From assembly GCA_018857735.1 (NCBI GenBank), contig JABMCL010002216.1, forward strand, positions 923,501 to 987,500: a DNA stretch of 64,000 nucleotides, in the 5' to 3' direction. The stretch's first letter is position 1. Each line of letters opens with the position of its first letter. The translations under genes were made by a program, and so were the position numbers. Source of the stretch: Alviniconcha marisindica. Its lineage: Eukaryota > Mollusca > Gastropoda > Provannidae. The notes under the pieces are model-generated. The model was not told the origin of the DNA. It was given only the letters and a program-made list of their open reading frames with translations, and searched no databases. Of this stretch, positions 34,131 through 48,204 are shown piece by piece.

Positions 34131-34473
34131 CACACGAGCTGCTTACTATTCAAACCTTAAATTAACCCACAACTTAAACGGACAACAGAGGAAGACACCA
34201 GCGTGGAATAGAAAAACATGGCAGGTCTATTATTTTGGAAGAAAGAAAAAATGTCTTGAATTTTCAAATGTCTCGAGATCTTTCTTGTTAAACATCCTTT
34301 TACACAATATAATGAAAACTGTTTCGCGCATTAAGTTAACATCTTCGTGGTTGAACTTGAAGCAGGGTGTTTAAAAATAGTGTGAACTATTGACAGATAT
34401 TGAAACACACAGGCATGAGTTCAGTGCTGCGGCTGCTCCTGTTAAGATCATTCGCAGGACAAAAATGTGAACT

Positions 34474-34827
34474 GTGAGCCGGTGTGGCCTAGCGGTAAGG
34501 CGTTAGGCTGGTAAGCGGAACGACCTCGGTTCGATACCGCTTCGGCTCTCCTTTCTCTTCAAAAAAGGTTGTGGTTTGTGGACACTGTCCTGTGACTTTG
34601 TCCATCACTTCCTACTGAAACATTAAAATGGCTCTCATCGCTGCCCATCTTAATGCAGGAATCATTCTGGTGGTGACAGTGTAGCGATAGGTATATAATC
34701 TCCCGGCTCTTCCCCCCCCCACCCCCCTCCCCCCCCCCCACCTCCAAACCCCCTTCCCCCCCTTCTCCCCGTCCCTAATAAGCCTTATAGTTTCTATGGA
34801 CGTTAAGCACCATGTTTGCTTACTTAT
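34474..34827 (+). mobile_element. SINE family A copy with 9-bp target-site duplication
   Basis: ATGTGAACT at 34465-34473 and 34828-34836 bounds the 354-bp element. The A-box TGGCCTAGCGG and B-box GGTTCGATACC are intact. The 3' end is GCACCATGTTTGCTTACTTA. Confidence 0.9.
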
Positions 34828-34836
34828 ATGTGAACT

Positions 34837-35121
34837 TGCAATGGCCTCCATGAATGGTAATAAGACTAAATGTTATGCTGGCTGAGCACCACATTGACTG
34901 TAAACCCCCCATAGTTATCACATGGAATAACCCGAACACATGGTTAGATTTCTCTCAGTGTAGGCCGCAAGTGCGACATTTGTTTAACACGAATGACCGG
35001 TTCGTTCTTCATAAATAAACACACAAAAATTACCTTTTTTTCAACGGGCCAGAATTTGTCTCCACTAAGTGTTCTCCTCAAAAGTTGTAATCACATGAGT
35101 TGTTAATATTTTATATCTATC

Positions 35122-35163
<42 letters not shown>

Positions 35164-36110
35164 TATATAAATATCAGTTAAATCATTTGCTAGGGGGCTC
35201 ATAAATTGTTTCTATCACTAGGTATGTGAACTTATATTACTGAAAGGAAATTGATATGACTAATAAATTACTGAAAATCGCGAATGATTCACATTGTTCA
35301 TAGAAACTGACACTGCCTGACAGTGACAGTAGTCATGAGAAATGAAAGCACTTGAAAATGATTTTACCATTCAGAAGTAACTAAAGTAATATACTGTCAA
35401 TATTTGTATACGATCTTTCATAGTTTGTGTCATTTAGCTATAAATGGTGGACATTTCCTTGGACAAATATCGTCAACTATTTAGAAACAGTATAACTTGT
35501 TCATATAGTGTCATAGGTTATTAATTATTAATGACAAATTTACAAACTATTCCAAGATGTACGAGTAATTAAGCTGGAAAAGGTTCGAATTAACATAATA
35601 CCTTGTTATAAATAATAATGTCATCATTCATAAATAATGATGTTTTAATTTTTCAACAACAACAAAATGACCTTCTGTGGCACAGACAAAGACACAAAAC
35701 AAACAACAAGAGCCTGTCTTTCATGGGAGATAATTTAAATGCGTGTAAGTCATCACACTGAGGGCGAATTTCTCACGAAAAGCAAGCATCTATCCCAGTA
35801 ATAACTGTGGTTAAATAGTAGTGGTAAATAATGATAACAACAATTGTTTCATTTACACCTGATACTAGTTCGGCGTCAGTACTGAGATATCTTTGCACAG
35901 TACATCAACGCAAAGACATTTTGTAGGGCATTGTCTTTGATATACAATTACAAATACAGTTACTAGTATTCATTCTCTCTAATTGTGCTGTGGTAGAGAC
36001 TGTGATCCTTGCTTCTTTATGTCATTGTAAAATACTTCAGTAATCTCAGAATCAGAATATTTATTGTCCGAGTATATGTTTACCGAATATATGTTTAAAG
36101 ACTATAATAA
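34837..36110. other. AT-rich unique-looking stretch without a gene
   Basis: Only a short ATCT tetranucleotide run with TA repeats (about 35116-35169) stands out. No long open frame, splice-paired exon or repeat family was recognised. Confidence 0.5.
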
Positions 36111-36339
36111 ACAGCAGACTAATACTTTACCACAGCAACAAAGATTAAAAGCACATGCACGCCCAAAACGCAGTAACATAAAATAAGACTGATACATTGA
36201 TACAGTTTAAAACAATACACATTACAAAGAAGGCCTATATTTGTTATTTTCAGCAGTAAATCTATACGTAGATTAATTTGTAGATAAATCATTGAATCAC
36301 CTAGGCCTACACTTCTCTTGAGTTGGCAGAGCTTGTGTG

Positions 36340-36363
36340 TGTGTGTGTGGGGGGGGGGGGGGG
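36340..36363. repeat. (GT)n with poly(G) run
   Basis: Simple sequence. Further G- and C-rich runs are at 36499-36534, 36637-36655 and 36967-37003. No gene in 36.1-37.2 kb. Confidence 0.85.
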
Positions 36364-37218
36364 ACACAGATTGTTCGTTGTCAGGTTGGGAGATACAAAC
36401 TGGCCTGCCGTGAAATCAAACGTGGCTTGCTTCGTTGGTTAAGTGTTTGGTAACAGATAAACATCATTGTTCTCTTAATTCAATAAAATAAAATAAAAAT
36501 GGGGGCGGGGGGGGGAGGGGGGAGGGGGAGGGGGCGAACCTACTGTTGTGTCGTATTGTTTGCATTGTGCGCTTCCGGCTGACGTTAGGTGTGGGCGCTC
36601 TACACATAATTATTCTTTTCCATTACATTTAATATCCCCCCCCCTCCCCCCTTCCCCGTTTACTCAACGTTATGCAGTAATGATTTTTAGTGTCTTCCAA
36701 CAAATCTAACTTCGATAATTAAGCATGCAACAGAGTCATAAATATATGGATGACAGGCACGATCGACTGAACGAAACAAAACAACACACACACACACACA
36801 CCAGGAAAAACCTGACACACTTTCAGCTGTAATCAGACAACGCCCAAAGATAATTTGATTTACACATTTTCCCGTCCTTTTTCGTGTAACTCTCTCTCTC
36901 TCTCTCTCTCTCGTCCTGAGATTGACGCTGTGTGGCTAACTGGAAGTTAAAAATACAATTACTAGCTCCCCCCCCCCCCCGAGAGCCCCCCCCCCCCCCC
37001 CCACTCCCATTCAATAAATACATACAATACAACATAACTTTATTGCCAAGTGTCAATGCACTGATTGCACGAGTAATGTTTTGTAGTGCCAAGTACACTC
37101 ATCATTCACTCCATCCATAAAACATTAAATTACAACAACAGCAAATAAACATCCTGGTAAAAAGTCATTCATACATAAAAACATGAAAAATCCCACTGGT
37201 TTCAAGCTGTGCATATCA

Positions 37219-37222
<4 letters not shown>

Positions 37223-37291
<69 letters not shown>
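37223..37291. repeat. (CT)n microsatellite
   Basis: About 68 bp of CT dinucleotides. Confidence 0.95.
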
Positions 37292-37294
<3 letters not shown>

Positions 37295-37503
37295 TCTGTC
37301 AAACAAAGTCCTGCTGAAAATTTGCAGCTTGTGTTGTCCGGCCGTGTGAGTAAACATTATTCATGCTCTGAACTCCTCCGGAAGACGGCGCTCGACCGTG
37401 CGGTTGTCCATGTGGTGTGGTAATTTAAAAAACAAAACAAAACAAAAAACGGTCACATTGACACGCAGTCCTCTCACCCTATGGAATGCAACTGCGGGAA
37501 AAC

Positions 37504-38150
37504 GGGGGTAGCTCAGCGGTTAGAGCGTCGGACTCGTGATTGAAAGGCCAGCCCGGGTTCGAGTCCCTGAACGAACGGCGGGAGAATTTTCTTCTCCAGG
37601 GTCAACTTCCTGTGCTGACTCTTGTTTCGGTATCTGTTCCATCCTTAGTGTTACTGGCCGCATAAGTAGCACGTAAAAGATCCTGGTCATTTTGCCAGAA
37701 GCGCAGGTGGCAGGTTACAGCTAAACACGCATGCACAAGACGTATGTGGCTTTGACTGAAGTGACATGGTACATGGTTGTATGGTGTACACAGAACGCGC
37801 CGAGATGGCAGCAGTTTCATGTGGCACCAGGCCATGTCCGTCAGCGCCCTTAAGCATACCACTTTGGTGGATATTCAAAAAAGCGCTATAAAAAGCTAGT
37901 CACTCATGCAAAATCACTCATAGTTCAGGAGCTGTGTGAGAGTCGAGGTGGCCGTCCTGGGCTGTCCGTCCTAACGAGCCTTCTGATTTCCGTGGACGTA
38001 AAGCTATATTGAACCATGCTTCGGCATTGGTCTCAGCTTGTCCCTAACTATGTCAACCGACATCTGAGGACATTAAGCAACAGCTGCAGAATCACATGCA
38101 AGCGCAGTGAGTCTGTTCGAGAGCGGTGAATAGCGCTATATAAAAGTGAT
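37504..38150 (+). mobile_element. SINE family B, full-length, with a nested family C insertion
   Basis: The tRNA-like head GGGGGTAGCTCAGCGGTTAG has an A-box and GGGTTCGAGTCCC a B-box. The acceptor stem does not close, so it is not a tRNA gene. The body continues through GCACGTAAAAGATCCTGG and AGCAGTTTCATGTGGCACC. The CR1/L2-like tail ends AATAGCGCTATATAAAAG. The element is interrupted at 37918-38085. Confidence 0.85.
37918..38085 (+). mobile_element. Family C SINE-like insertion inside SINE B
   Basis: Flanked by GCAAAATCAC (37908-37917) and GCAGAATCAC (38086-38095), a 10-bp target duplication with one difference. The uninterrupted relatives at 10 kb and 58.7 kb show the empty site. Confidence 0.85.
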
Positions 38151-38984
38151 CGGGAATGTTTTGTGGTGCCAAGTACACTCATCACACATTCACTCCAATC
38201 ATAAAACATTAAATTACAACAGCAAATAAACATCCTGGTAAAAAGTCGTTCTGCACTGCGCATTGTGCCTTAAACTTGGATGGAGATAACGCTCCCTATA
38301 AATGTCCATTATTACTACTGTTGATCAGATGGGGAACGCTATAACCACAAGAACATTCTCTGACCCTTCCAGGTTTGAATATTTTCAAATGCTCTGTGTT
38401 GTATTTGTGCTTGGACCGAGTTTGTGGATCTGTCTTGACAATGGTTTTATAAAAAATCTGAGAAACATTTTTTAAATGTGTATTAACTTGTGGCGGTGTT
38501 TGATCCTCCCGGAGATCTGTTGGACCTTGTACGTTTGACAGAGGTCGCCAAATCCAGTTACCTTCTGTGTATTCTGATGGTGTCTTTTTCTGAACGCATG
38601 CAGTCGTGTGTCACAGTTATACACAAGATTATGTATGAATATGTATGGTTATGTATACCGGCTTTTACGAGCCATAGCAGTTATTAAAAAGAATACACTA
38701 TGAGGTCGTTTTGGGGTTATGCTGTTATAATAAACTACTGTATGATGTTATAATACCCTACTGTATTATCTACTATACGACATTTCGCAGGATTTTCGCC
38801 TTAACTAGCGTTTTATAAAGACCAAGGCAGCTGTCTCTTTTAATATTGTTCAAGGGATACAGTTACATTTAGTTTCCATTCTGAAGGCTAGCACACTACC
38901 AAACTCCAATCGCCCTGATATAACTTCACTGGCTGACTGGGCATAAAACACCAAGTTACTTGCTTACTTACCAAACTCCAAGCA

Positions 38985-39120
38985 TTGGTTTACGACATCC
39001 TTCCTCCAGCCACTGCCATAACTGGTTACGCCATAGGGTCTCCGAAGATTGTCAGCTAACAGAGAGTTTTTCGTTGGTGCTGAACTCAGTAGCAGTAAGT
39101 TCGTAACAGACAACTCGGAT
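38985..39120 (-). repeat. Fragment of the 550-bp repeat family
   Basis: Reverse complement of 16450-16600, including TTAGCTGACA and TTGGTGCTGAACTC-type blocks. Confidence 0.6.
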
Positions 39121-39150
39121 TTCCTCTTCTTTCAGTTTCATAGGTTGCCA

Positions 39151-39428
39151 AAACATAGTGCTTAATGTCTACAGAAGCCACAAGGCTTATTAGGGAGTAT
39201 GGAGGTAAGGGGGTATGGTGGTCACCATCAAAATGACTCCTGCATTAAGGTGGGCAGCGATGAGAACCATTTTAATGTTTCATTAATTGTGTGGGACAAA
39301 GTCACAAGACTGTGTCCACAGACCACAACTTTTGAAGAGAAACTGAGGAAAGCCGAAGTGGATTCGAACCAAGGTCCTTCTCGGTTTACCAGCCTCACGT
39401 CTTACCGCCACTAGGCCAAACCGGCTCG
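39151..39428 (-). mobile_element. SINE family A copy
   Basis: The full layout in reverse: tail rc at 39151, body with TTAAGGTGGGCAGCGATGAG, B-box rc GGATTCGAACC, and head rc TAGGCCAAACCGGCTCG. Confidence 0.85.
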
Positions 39429-39429
39429 C

Positions 39430-39540
39430 AAAAAAATGTTGCTTTACGTCCACATAGACCATAAGGACTATTAAGGACGGCCGGGAGCCCAGGACGGCCA
39501 CCTCGACTTTCAAACAGTTCCTGAGCTCTGACAACTCAAA
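39430..39540 (-). mobile_element. Short family C-like copy next to SINE A
   Basis: TTGCTTTACGTCCACA through GCCCAGGACGGCCACCTCGA to CAGTTCCTGAGCTC in minus orientation. Confidence 0.6.
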
Positions 39541-39769
39541 TGCTTCTTCTTTCATGGTACTTTACGTCCACAGAAAGCATAAGGTGTCACTGATATTCAT
39601 TCATTCATTCCATTCTGCTTAGTGTCCTCAGATGCTAAAAAGTAATATTAGGGACAGTCTGTAGAACAATCTTGTCTCGCAGAGGGGGCCAAGGCATGGG
39701 AGGAGAGATGGGCATGGTCCACTTGCGGATCAATACAAGGATCGGGATATAAAAAAGCTGGGGCGGGGA

Positions 39770-40080
39770 AATTGAATCAGGCGTTTCTTTTATAACCGTC
39801 CACATTGCTTACGCCATGACAAATTAACGGAACTTGCTTCTTTAAAAAAAAAAAATTCATCCGGGGCGGACGCGCCTCGTGTTTGCGTGCGTGCTTCGCG
39901 GGACGCTGTGTTGCTTTCAGTACCATTAGTAGCTCATTAGTACCCAAACCTTTCGGCGGAGGCAGCGTCGGCGGACAGATGCGCGGAGACTCTATAAGAA
40001 GTGCCCCTTCAACTGGCGAAAACTGGCACAATTTGGAGGAAGGTGCCAGAAAGCGAGGCTTTAGTGGAGTGTCAGTGTGT
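39770..40080 (-). repeat. Copy of the 550-bp repeat family
   Basis: Minus-strand match to 16140-16420 (ATTTGGAGGAAGGTGCC, AAAGCGAGGC, ACGTGCG-like blocks). A poly(A) run is at 39842-39854. Confidence 0.55.
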
Positions 40081-40121
40081 CACTGCCGTCAGTTACCCGG
40101 CTTCTCTTGCTATCACTGATC

Positions 40122-40215
40122 TCCCCCCCCCCCCCTCCTCCCCCCTCCTCCCCCCCCCCCCCCCCGCCTCCCCCCCACTTCCACCCACCCCCCACCCCCT
40201 TCTCCCTCCACCCTC
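40122..40215. repeat. C-rich polypyrimidine block
   Basis: Long C runs separated by CTCCT. The stretch 40.2-41.8 kb shows no supported gene. Confidence 0.9.
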
Positions 40216-41933
40216 GGTAAGTCGGCGGAGTGAGTGCTGATGACATCAATCACAGCGCGAGTTTCCACTTGCCCGAGACGCCGCAAATTCCAAACATCGG
40301 TTTTGCGACATCCTCCCTCTCAGCAACACTAAAAGCGCGCCGGAAAGCGAGGCTTGGAGCGTACGTGCTTGAGACACAACTGACACTGAACACACCGCCG
40401 TAAAACGTGTTAGTCAGTCACCGTAAGTGTGTTACAGGCTTTGGCAACGTTGCCGACTGACGCCTGTGTGGCGATGACCTACTTTCTCACTGGAGCTGAC
40501 AAGCACGGCGCAAGCTCGTGGCCTCACCGCCAGCTATTGACGGTTGCTAGGAGACGAGCCTGTGCTGGCTGATTGCCAACTTCGGTGGGTTGTCGCCGTG
40601 CACTGTCGGTCGGAGAGGCTTTCTTTTTCAACAAGTAAAGCGTTTTGTTCAGGAGCCTCTTCCTGTCACTACAAAGGCGCGGTAGAGCGACTCTCCATTG
40701 CACAAAGTAGAGGACAAGGCCGAAATGAGGTCGAAGTACTCAGACACACAACTACTCGTCAAGTGCGGCCTGACTCTTCTTTGTCTTGTTGGAAGGTCTG
40801 TTTTTCCTGAGGCCGGCGTTGTGTCACACCCAAAAAAAAAAAATGACAAAAAAGAGAAAAAAGACACACAAACCAAACCACAACAACATAGACGAAAGAA
40901 AAGAGAAACAACAACAACAATAACCTGAAACTACAAAAACACGGTTGAACGCTCAGTTACGTGCCAATAAGGAATGACATCACCAAGTAACTCGAACTGA
41001 TGCGACGAGATATTTCAATTTAGAAAAGTTATTCAGTTGCCAAATCGCTTTCTTTCTTTCTTTCTTTCTTTCATAGCTAGCTAAAAAACAAAACAATGTT
41101 TTACTACCATGCACCTTTTTTCCCCAACAACTGGCCTCCCCCTCACACCACCCTTCCCGCTGAGGACATACACCCATTTGTTATTTGTTATTGTTAAAAG
41201 CAGCCCGAACTCAGCGGGGCCAGTGTTACCGGTGAACCAGTGTTACCAGTGAACCGCGGTATTTAAAAACGTGAGCGCGGTATGAAAATGGCGGCGATGA
41301 TGTCCGTCAAAACGACTGAACAGTGGCCAAAACAGCCAACGCGAGGCTGCACACGCCAAGCCTCACTTTCAGGCACCCTTTCCTCGACTGATGTGGTAAA
41401 CGGATGCTAAGTGGAGTTTTTGCTAGCCGGCCCAGCTGTGTACCTCAATGAGCTTGGTCGGCACAAGTCAGGACAGCTGCTCTGCTTTTGTTTGAAGATG
41501 AAAATACTACTTAAATTAAGTCATATGCACATCACTCACAGAGGAACGTTCTCGGTTATGCTTTTGATTGAGTTTTTGGAGCAGATATTTTAAGCTATTA
41601 GACACCCGTCATTTTTCGCCAACGGCATACAGTTTTGTTCAGTTCAAGCTGGTATCTATGCGCTCGGAAAAGCCCGCATGCGCTCCACCCCGTCTCTCAG
41701 AAGTTTCCCCAACTTTGCCTTTGAAACAGTTCCAATGTTCGTCTGACTGACGATGGCACTCTCTCGTCCTTTCAACTCTTTCCACGCCTTTCTCACCTTT
41801 TTAGTTAACATTTCATTAATAATAATAATAATAATAATAATGATTAGAGCGCCTAACCCGCACAGGCCCTAAGCGCTTACACGTTCTTTACAAATACATA
41901 TTGTCAAAATTCAACGCATACAACATGAATGCA

Positions 41934-41939
41934 CACACA

Positions 41940-42022
<83 letters not shown>
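41934..42022. repeat. (ACGC)n/(CA)n microsatellite in the LINE 3' region
   Basis: ACGC repeats then CA repeats between the RT C-terminus and the LINE tail. Confidence 0.95.
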
Positions 42023-42023
<1 letters not shown>

Positions 42024-42044
42024 AGTCGCATATCAGGGCAATCA

Positions 42045-43867
42045 GAGCAATGAGATTGAAGAAAAGATTTTTCGAAAGAGAATGGTTTTCAAAGAAGATT
42101 TAAAAGAGCTGACAGAGGTAGAATGGCGGACAGAAACAGGGAGTTGGTTCCAGATAACTGGAGCCTGTTAAGAAAAAGAGCGCTGACCACAGGACTTAGT
42201 TTGGAAGGATGGTATTCTGAACATTCGGGTGTCTGTAGAAGAGCGGAACTGCTGGGAAGGAGTGTAAAGGTGAAGAAGTTCTGAAAGGTAGAGGGGAGCC
42301 TGATGAGAAATGATCTTAAAGCAAAGCAAAGACAATTTATATTCGATCCTCTGCTCAATAGGTAGCCAGTGAAGAGAATGAAGCATAGGAGTGACGTGGG
42401 CAGATATGGTTGTTCTGAAAATGAGCCTTGCAGCATTGTTTTGTACTTTTTGGAGTTCAGAAAGAAGATACTTAGGACAGCCCGCCAAAAGTGAGTTGCA
42501 ATAATCTAGTCTTGAAAGAACAAACGCACACAACAGTTTTTTGGTGACATCTTCAGACAGACAGTGGCGTATTGCACTAATCCGACGAAGTTCAAGATAG
42601 CAGATACGACAAACGGAGGAGATTTGCTGTTGGAAAGAGAGAGTAGGATCAAGACAGACACCTAATTTGCGAACTGTGTTGGCAAATTTGATGACAGAAA
42701 CCTCCAGATTTATGGACTGTGGAACCGTCCTTGTAGCAATACGAATCATTTCCGTTTTGTCATTGTTTAACTGCAGTTGATTATTTGTCATCCATGCTTT
42801 TACATCAGAGATACATGACTGAGTTGAATGAATAGTTTCAGGAAGTTGAGTAATATTGCCAGATTTGTACAGCTGGTTGCCATCAGAGAAACTATGATGT
42901 GGAAGAGAGTGATAGGACACAATTTCAGAAATAGGATGGGTGTAAAGGACAAAGAGAATAGGACCAAGCACTGACCCCCGGGGACACCAAAGTTTAAGGC
43001 CGCAGGAGCGGAGGAAGCATCATTGACAGATACAACCTGAGTTCGATCAGAGAGGTATGACTGAAACCAAGAGAGAGCAGTGCCAGAAATGCCAAAAGTA
43101 TGATGGAGTCTGGAGAGTAGAATGGAGTGGTCGATAGTGTCAAAAGCGGCGGATAGGTCAAGTAGAGAGAGCAGAGAAATGTGGCTGACATCAAGAGCTG
43201 CGAGGAGATCGTTTACAATTTTAAGAAGGGCAGTTTCGATGCTATGGCCTAAGCGATAGGCAGACTGAAGGGGGTAAAGGAGACTATTGCTTTCAAGAAG
43301 TTGGGATAATTGAAGGAGGACAATCTTTTCAGTGATCTTGGAAAGGAAGGGCAGGTTGGAGACAGGCGTATAGTTCTTTAAATTTTCAGTGTCAAGAGAG
43401 GTTATTTTCAGCAACGGCCTGACAACGGTGGATTTGAACACAGTGGGAAAGCTGCCTGTCAAAAGAGAGTCATTAATAACTGAAGTAAAAGACGGGAGAA
43501 GGTCATCAATAAGTTCAGCCAGTAACGACGACGGAAGAGGGTCAAGTTCGCTTGTTTTGATGGCGGTCTTGTTCAACACTTCGCGTACTATCGATTCTGA
43601 CACAGGGTGGAAGGCAGTCAGTGGGGATCCATCAAAAACTGTGTGAGTGACGGGAGGTAGAGGCATGGTCTGGGAACTGAGATTGTCACGGATGGTAGAG
43701 ATTTTGTTCACAAAGAAGTCACAGAACCTCTGCGGAAGAAGTGTGGATAGAATAGAAGACGGTAGAGATGAGGTCTTAGTCAATAAATTATTGTGGGTTG
43801 TTGTAGTAAATGCCAGAGCAGCTCTGCAAGATCTCAGTCGCTTATGATTCAGTGCTTCTCTATGCAC
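42045..43867 (-). pseudogene. Reverse transcriptase of the CR1/L2-like element, frameshifted
   Basis: One frame (43867 to about 42970) carries RT blocks: NYTPVSNLPFLSKITEKIVL, SAYRLGHSIETALLKIVNDL, LDLSAAFDTIDHSILLSRL and GVPGGQCL. Near 42970 the coding sense jumps to a second frame (42971-42168) with GPILFVLYTHPI. That frame also carries the catalytic YADD-equivalent region as FSDG, so the second Asp is lost, and the C-terminal LDYCNSLLAG and LHWLPIEQRIEYKL blocks. A TAA at about 42168 interrupts the C-terminus, and homology continues to about 42045 (APVIWNQLPVSV). The enzyme is therefore inactive. The clade is judged from motif style only. Confidence 0.88.
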
Positions 43868-44427
43868 GCTTGAAGTTCTTAATTGGTCTAATTGTCAGGT
43901 TACGGAGATGTCCCAGCATTGCATTATTTCGGGGCTTTCTTCGAAAAGAGAATGCAAAAAAAAAAAAAAAAAAAGAAGAAGAAGAAGGGATTCAGTAAGT
44001 TTATAATTAGTTGATCGACGTCCTGACAAACCCAAAGCACGATGTTTGCGGAGTTCAAAGCCTGGAAGATAAATAATGTACGTCGTCAAAACCGTTTTTT
44101 AGGGTTGTTTAAAAAAAAAAGGTTTTTGTTTGTTTGTTTGTCTTCTTCTGGGAATGTGATTCGTCAGTACAAGACCGTGGTACGCAGTGAGAATCCCTGA
44201 TCGTTAGAGTTACTTGAAGCTTGCTAGCTCCGATGAAAATGGACGCTGTTCTCAACATACGCTAGCAAACACTAACTACCAGAACGTTTTTGATTTTGTT
44301 TTTGTTTTGTTTGTTTGTTTGCCTGTTTTTTGTTTGTTTTGTTTTTTAAAGATTAGTTGGTGATTAGTTAGTACGCAGACTGACTGACGGAACGTTAAAA
44401 TCCAAGAACTAACTAACCAAAGTTAAG

Positions 44428-44621
44428 AATCAACACACAACGGGGTTAATTAGCGCTCGAAATACGTAACACAAGCACAACAACAAAGACCTGAGTTGCC
44501 TACGGTAACTCTGACTTGGCATGCGTGTAAATACAAGGTACATAAATTCCAACAGAGGTACATCCTCACTGTATTTGTATTACGTATTTCGAGCGCTAAT
44601 TAACTCCCTTGTGTGTTGATT
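44428..44621. mobile_element. 194-bp MITE with 42-bp terminal inverted repeats
   Basis: The left arm 44428-44469 and the right arm 44580-44621 are reverse complements at 40 of 42 bases. They contain GTTAATTAGCGCTCGAAATA. No coding capacity. Relatives are at 3484-3735, 54893-55250 and 49400-49425. No clean target duplication was visible. Confidence 0.8.
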
Positions 44622-44803
44622 TTGCACGAGAGCTCTGGGCCTTGTTCTGTTTCAGATTTTTAACCACTGTTAAGCTGGGCAGCGCCGCCGGATTTCACGC
44701 CAGTGACCCTTTTTTGTCGTTTCATTTATGGCGGCCGGAAAGCAGACAGTTTCTTTTTGACAAGGACATCCGGACTTGGACGGACTCCTACTGGATGTGA
44801 CGT

Positions 44804-44907
<104 letters not shown>

Positions 44908-45009
44908 CAGTATTCAAATGCCTGTATTATACTGACATTGTCAAGGACGCGGCGTCATCTCAGAAGTGACATTACGTCCGGTGCTGCCAAACCCGGATTC
45001 GAACTGCCA

Positions 45010-46550
<1,541 letters not shown>

Positions 46551-46551
46551 G

Positions 46552-46761
46552 AATTTATAGTGCACGTTCGGCGACTCAAAGCACTTTGTTATTTAATTAA
46601 AGAAAAGCATAATAACAGATAGCATAATAATACATTACTACACATACAAAGCAAAGTGAAACTGACACACACTGAAACACAAACACCCTCGCACTCACAG
46701 AGTCGCCAGCATGCGCACACACATACACACACGTAGACTGTATGTGTGTAAATCAGGATGC

Positions 46762-46792
<31 letters not shown>

Positions 46793-46880
46793 GTTCACAG
46801 GTTTCCGCGCACGCTCTCACACACACATACACACATGCACGCACACCAACCCACACACACATAGGCGGATCGCGCGCACG
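46552..46880 (-). repeat. LINE-tail unit with (CA)n, fourth copy
   Basis: Same order of blocks as the array at 21813-23030: GAATTTATAGTGC, GGCGACTCAAAGC, CTCGCACTCACAGAGTCGCC, CA tracts with a C run, GTTCACAGGTTTCC, GGCGGATCGCGCGCAC. Confidence 0.7.
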
Positions 46881-47067
46881 CGCTGGCATACACTAAAATT
46901 TAATGCCCTCCCCCTGGGGGAAATGTATGCACGTATTGATTTGAATCTGCAGCAACTACCACTGAAAATTATTCATTGCTTGGTATAAATTGGCATAATC
47001 GAATTAAAATATCAATAGATTCGCCACTCATTTGATGCAAAAGTAAGACCGAGAGGTCCGCAAGATA

Positions 47068-47068
<1 letters not shown>

Positions 47069-47154
<86 letters not shown>

Positions 47155-47165
47155 GGGGGGGGGGA
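47069..47165. repeat. (CA)n followed by a G run
   Basis: About 80 bp of CA, then G-rich sequence. From here to about 48.2 kb no gene is supported. Confidence 0.95.
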
Positions 47166-48204
47166 CGGGGGGCGTACGGGTAATTGACACGGCTATGAAA
47201 AAGAGTTTAGAAACTGGACACAGATTCAGTTTAGGGGAAAACGCCAATAAATCAACAACAACAAACACCAAGTACAGCAAAACCAGCAAAAGTCAGATTC
47301 GCAATGCAAAAATACATAACACGTTCCGTTCTAGTAATTCCGAGCAACAGTTAGCAACTTAAATGAGTAACTTGCAAGGCCAAAACACAGTCCCTCAAAT
47401 CACAGACAAAAATCAAATTCACTGCCATGATACAGGCTGTCATACAGTTGTATCTACTTACGTAGCACGGGCACCTGCATCACTGGCTTGTGGCGATGAG
47501 CAGCGTGACCTACTTTATTAGGCACGTCCATGCGGGAAACTGCGTTAGCAAAAAACAACATTAACAAACAAACAAACAAACCAAACAACAAAGGACAAAA
47601 AGGAACAACAACTGGGAGCGGATTCAGTGAAAAATGGAATTGAATGAACCTGGAAGGTAGAAATTAGTACGGTACAATTTTTGGCAGCAGGCGAAGCATG
47701 TAATGTTATATACAGTTTGACCTACTCCCGGCAAGAGAGAACGACAATTGACAGCGCTGGGTTCACAGCCAAAGGGAGCAGGGGGTGGGGGTGGTGGTGG
47801 AGGTGGAGTTCATTTGTGTCCGCAGTAAATAACTGCGAGGCGCCAACAACAGCAAAAGTCACAACAATAACCACAAGCATCGAAGAACAACAAAGACGCG
47901 TAATTCACACATGCACCGATCAGTCCTCTTTAACAAGCCGGATACATCGGCGGCCATGGGCACATTTATCACCAATAAACCAAACATCATAATAGCAGCA
48001 ATAGAAAAAGTAAGGATAATGAATTTATTTTAAGCACGTCATCCCTAAATGAGCTATAACCGCCATAGAGCAGAAAGTACTTAATGCGGCTTAGAACGAT
48101 CCATTTCTCCCGGCTTGTAGTCTTAGGCCAAACCCTTTTCCCGACCTCCGGCAATTAATAAGCTTCTCTCGCGGGATGCTGTTCAACATGGCTGAGAGGC
48201 GTTC

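Larger units (their letters stand above)
41821..43900 (-). mobile_element. CR1/L2-like non-LTR retrotransposon, 5'-truncated and decayed
   Basis: Contains the reverse-transcriptase pseudogene (42045-43867). Downstream on the minus strand come a microsatellite, a tail GTAAGCGCTTAGGGCC...GGCGCTCTAATC, and a terminal (ATT)n at about 41821-41840. This is the 3' end style of CR1/L2-group LINEs. The 5' limit was not found, and a poly(A)-type tract lies at 43957-43974. Confidence 0.7.

Noticed and set aside
37504..37575. tRNA gene at the head of SINE B
   Set aside because: The start GGGGGTA has no complementary 3' strand after the T-arm, and the segment recurs at 58.7-59.07 kb with the same non-tRNA body.
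47681..47992. 103-codon plus-strand frame
   Set aside because: Gly/Trp- and Thr-rich, partly from a GGT-rich tract, with no splice or homology support.
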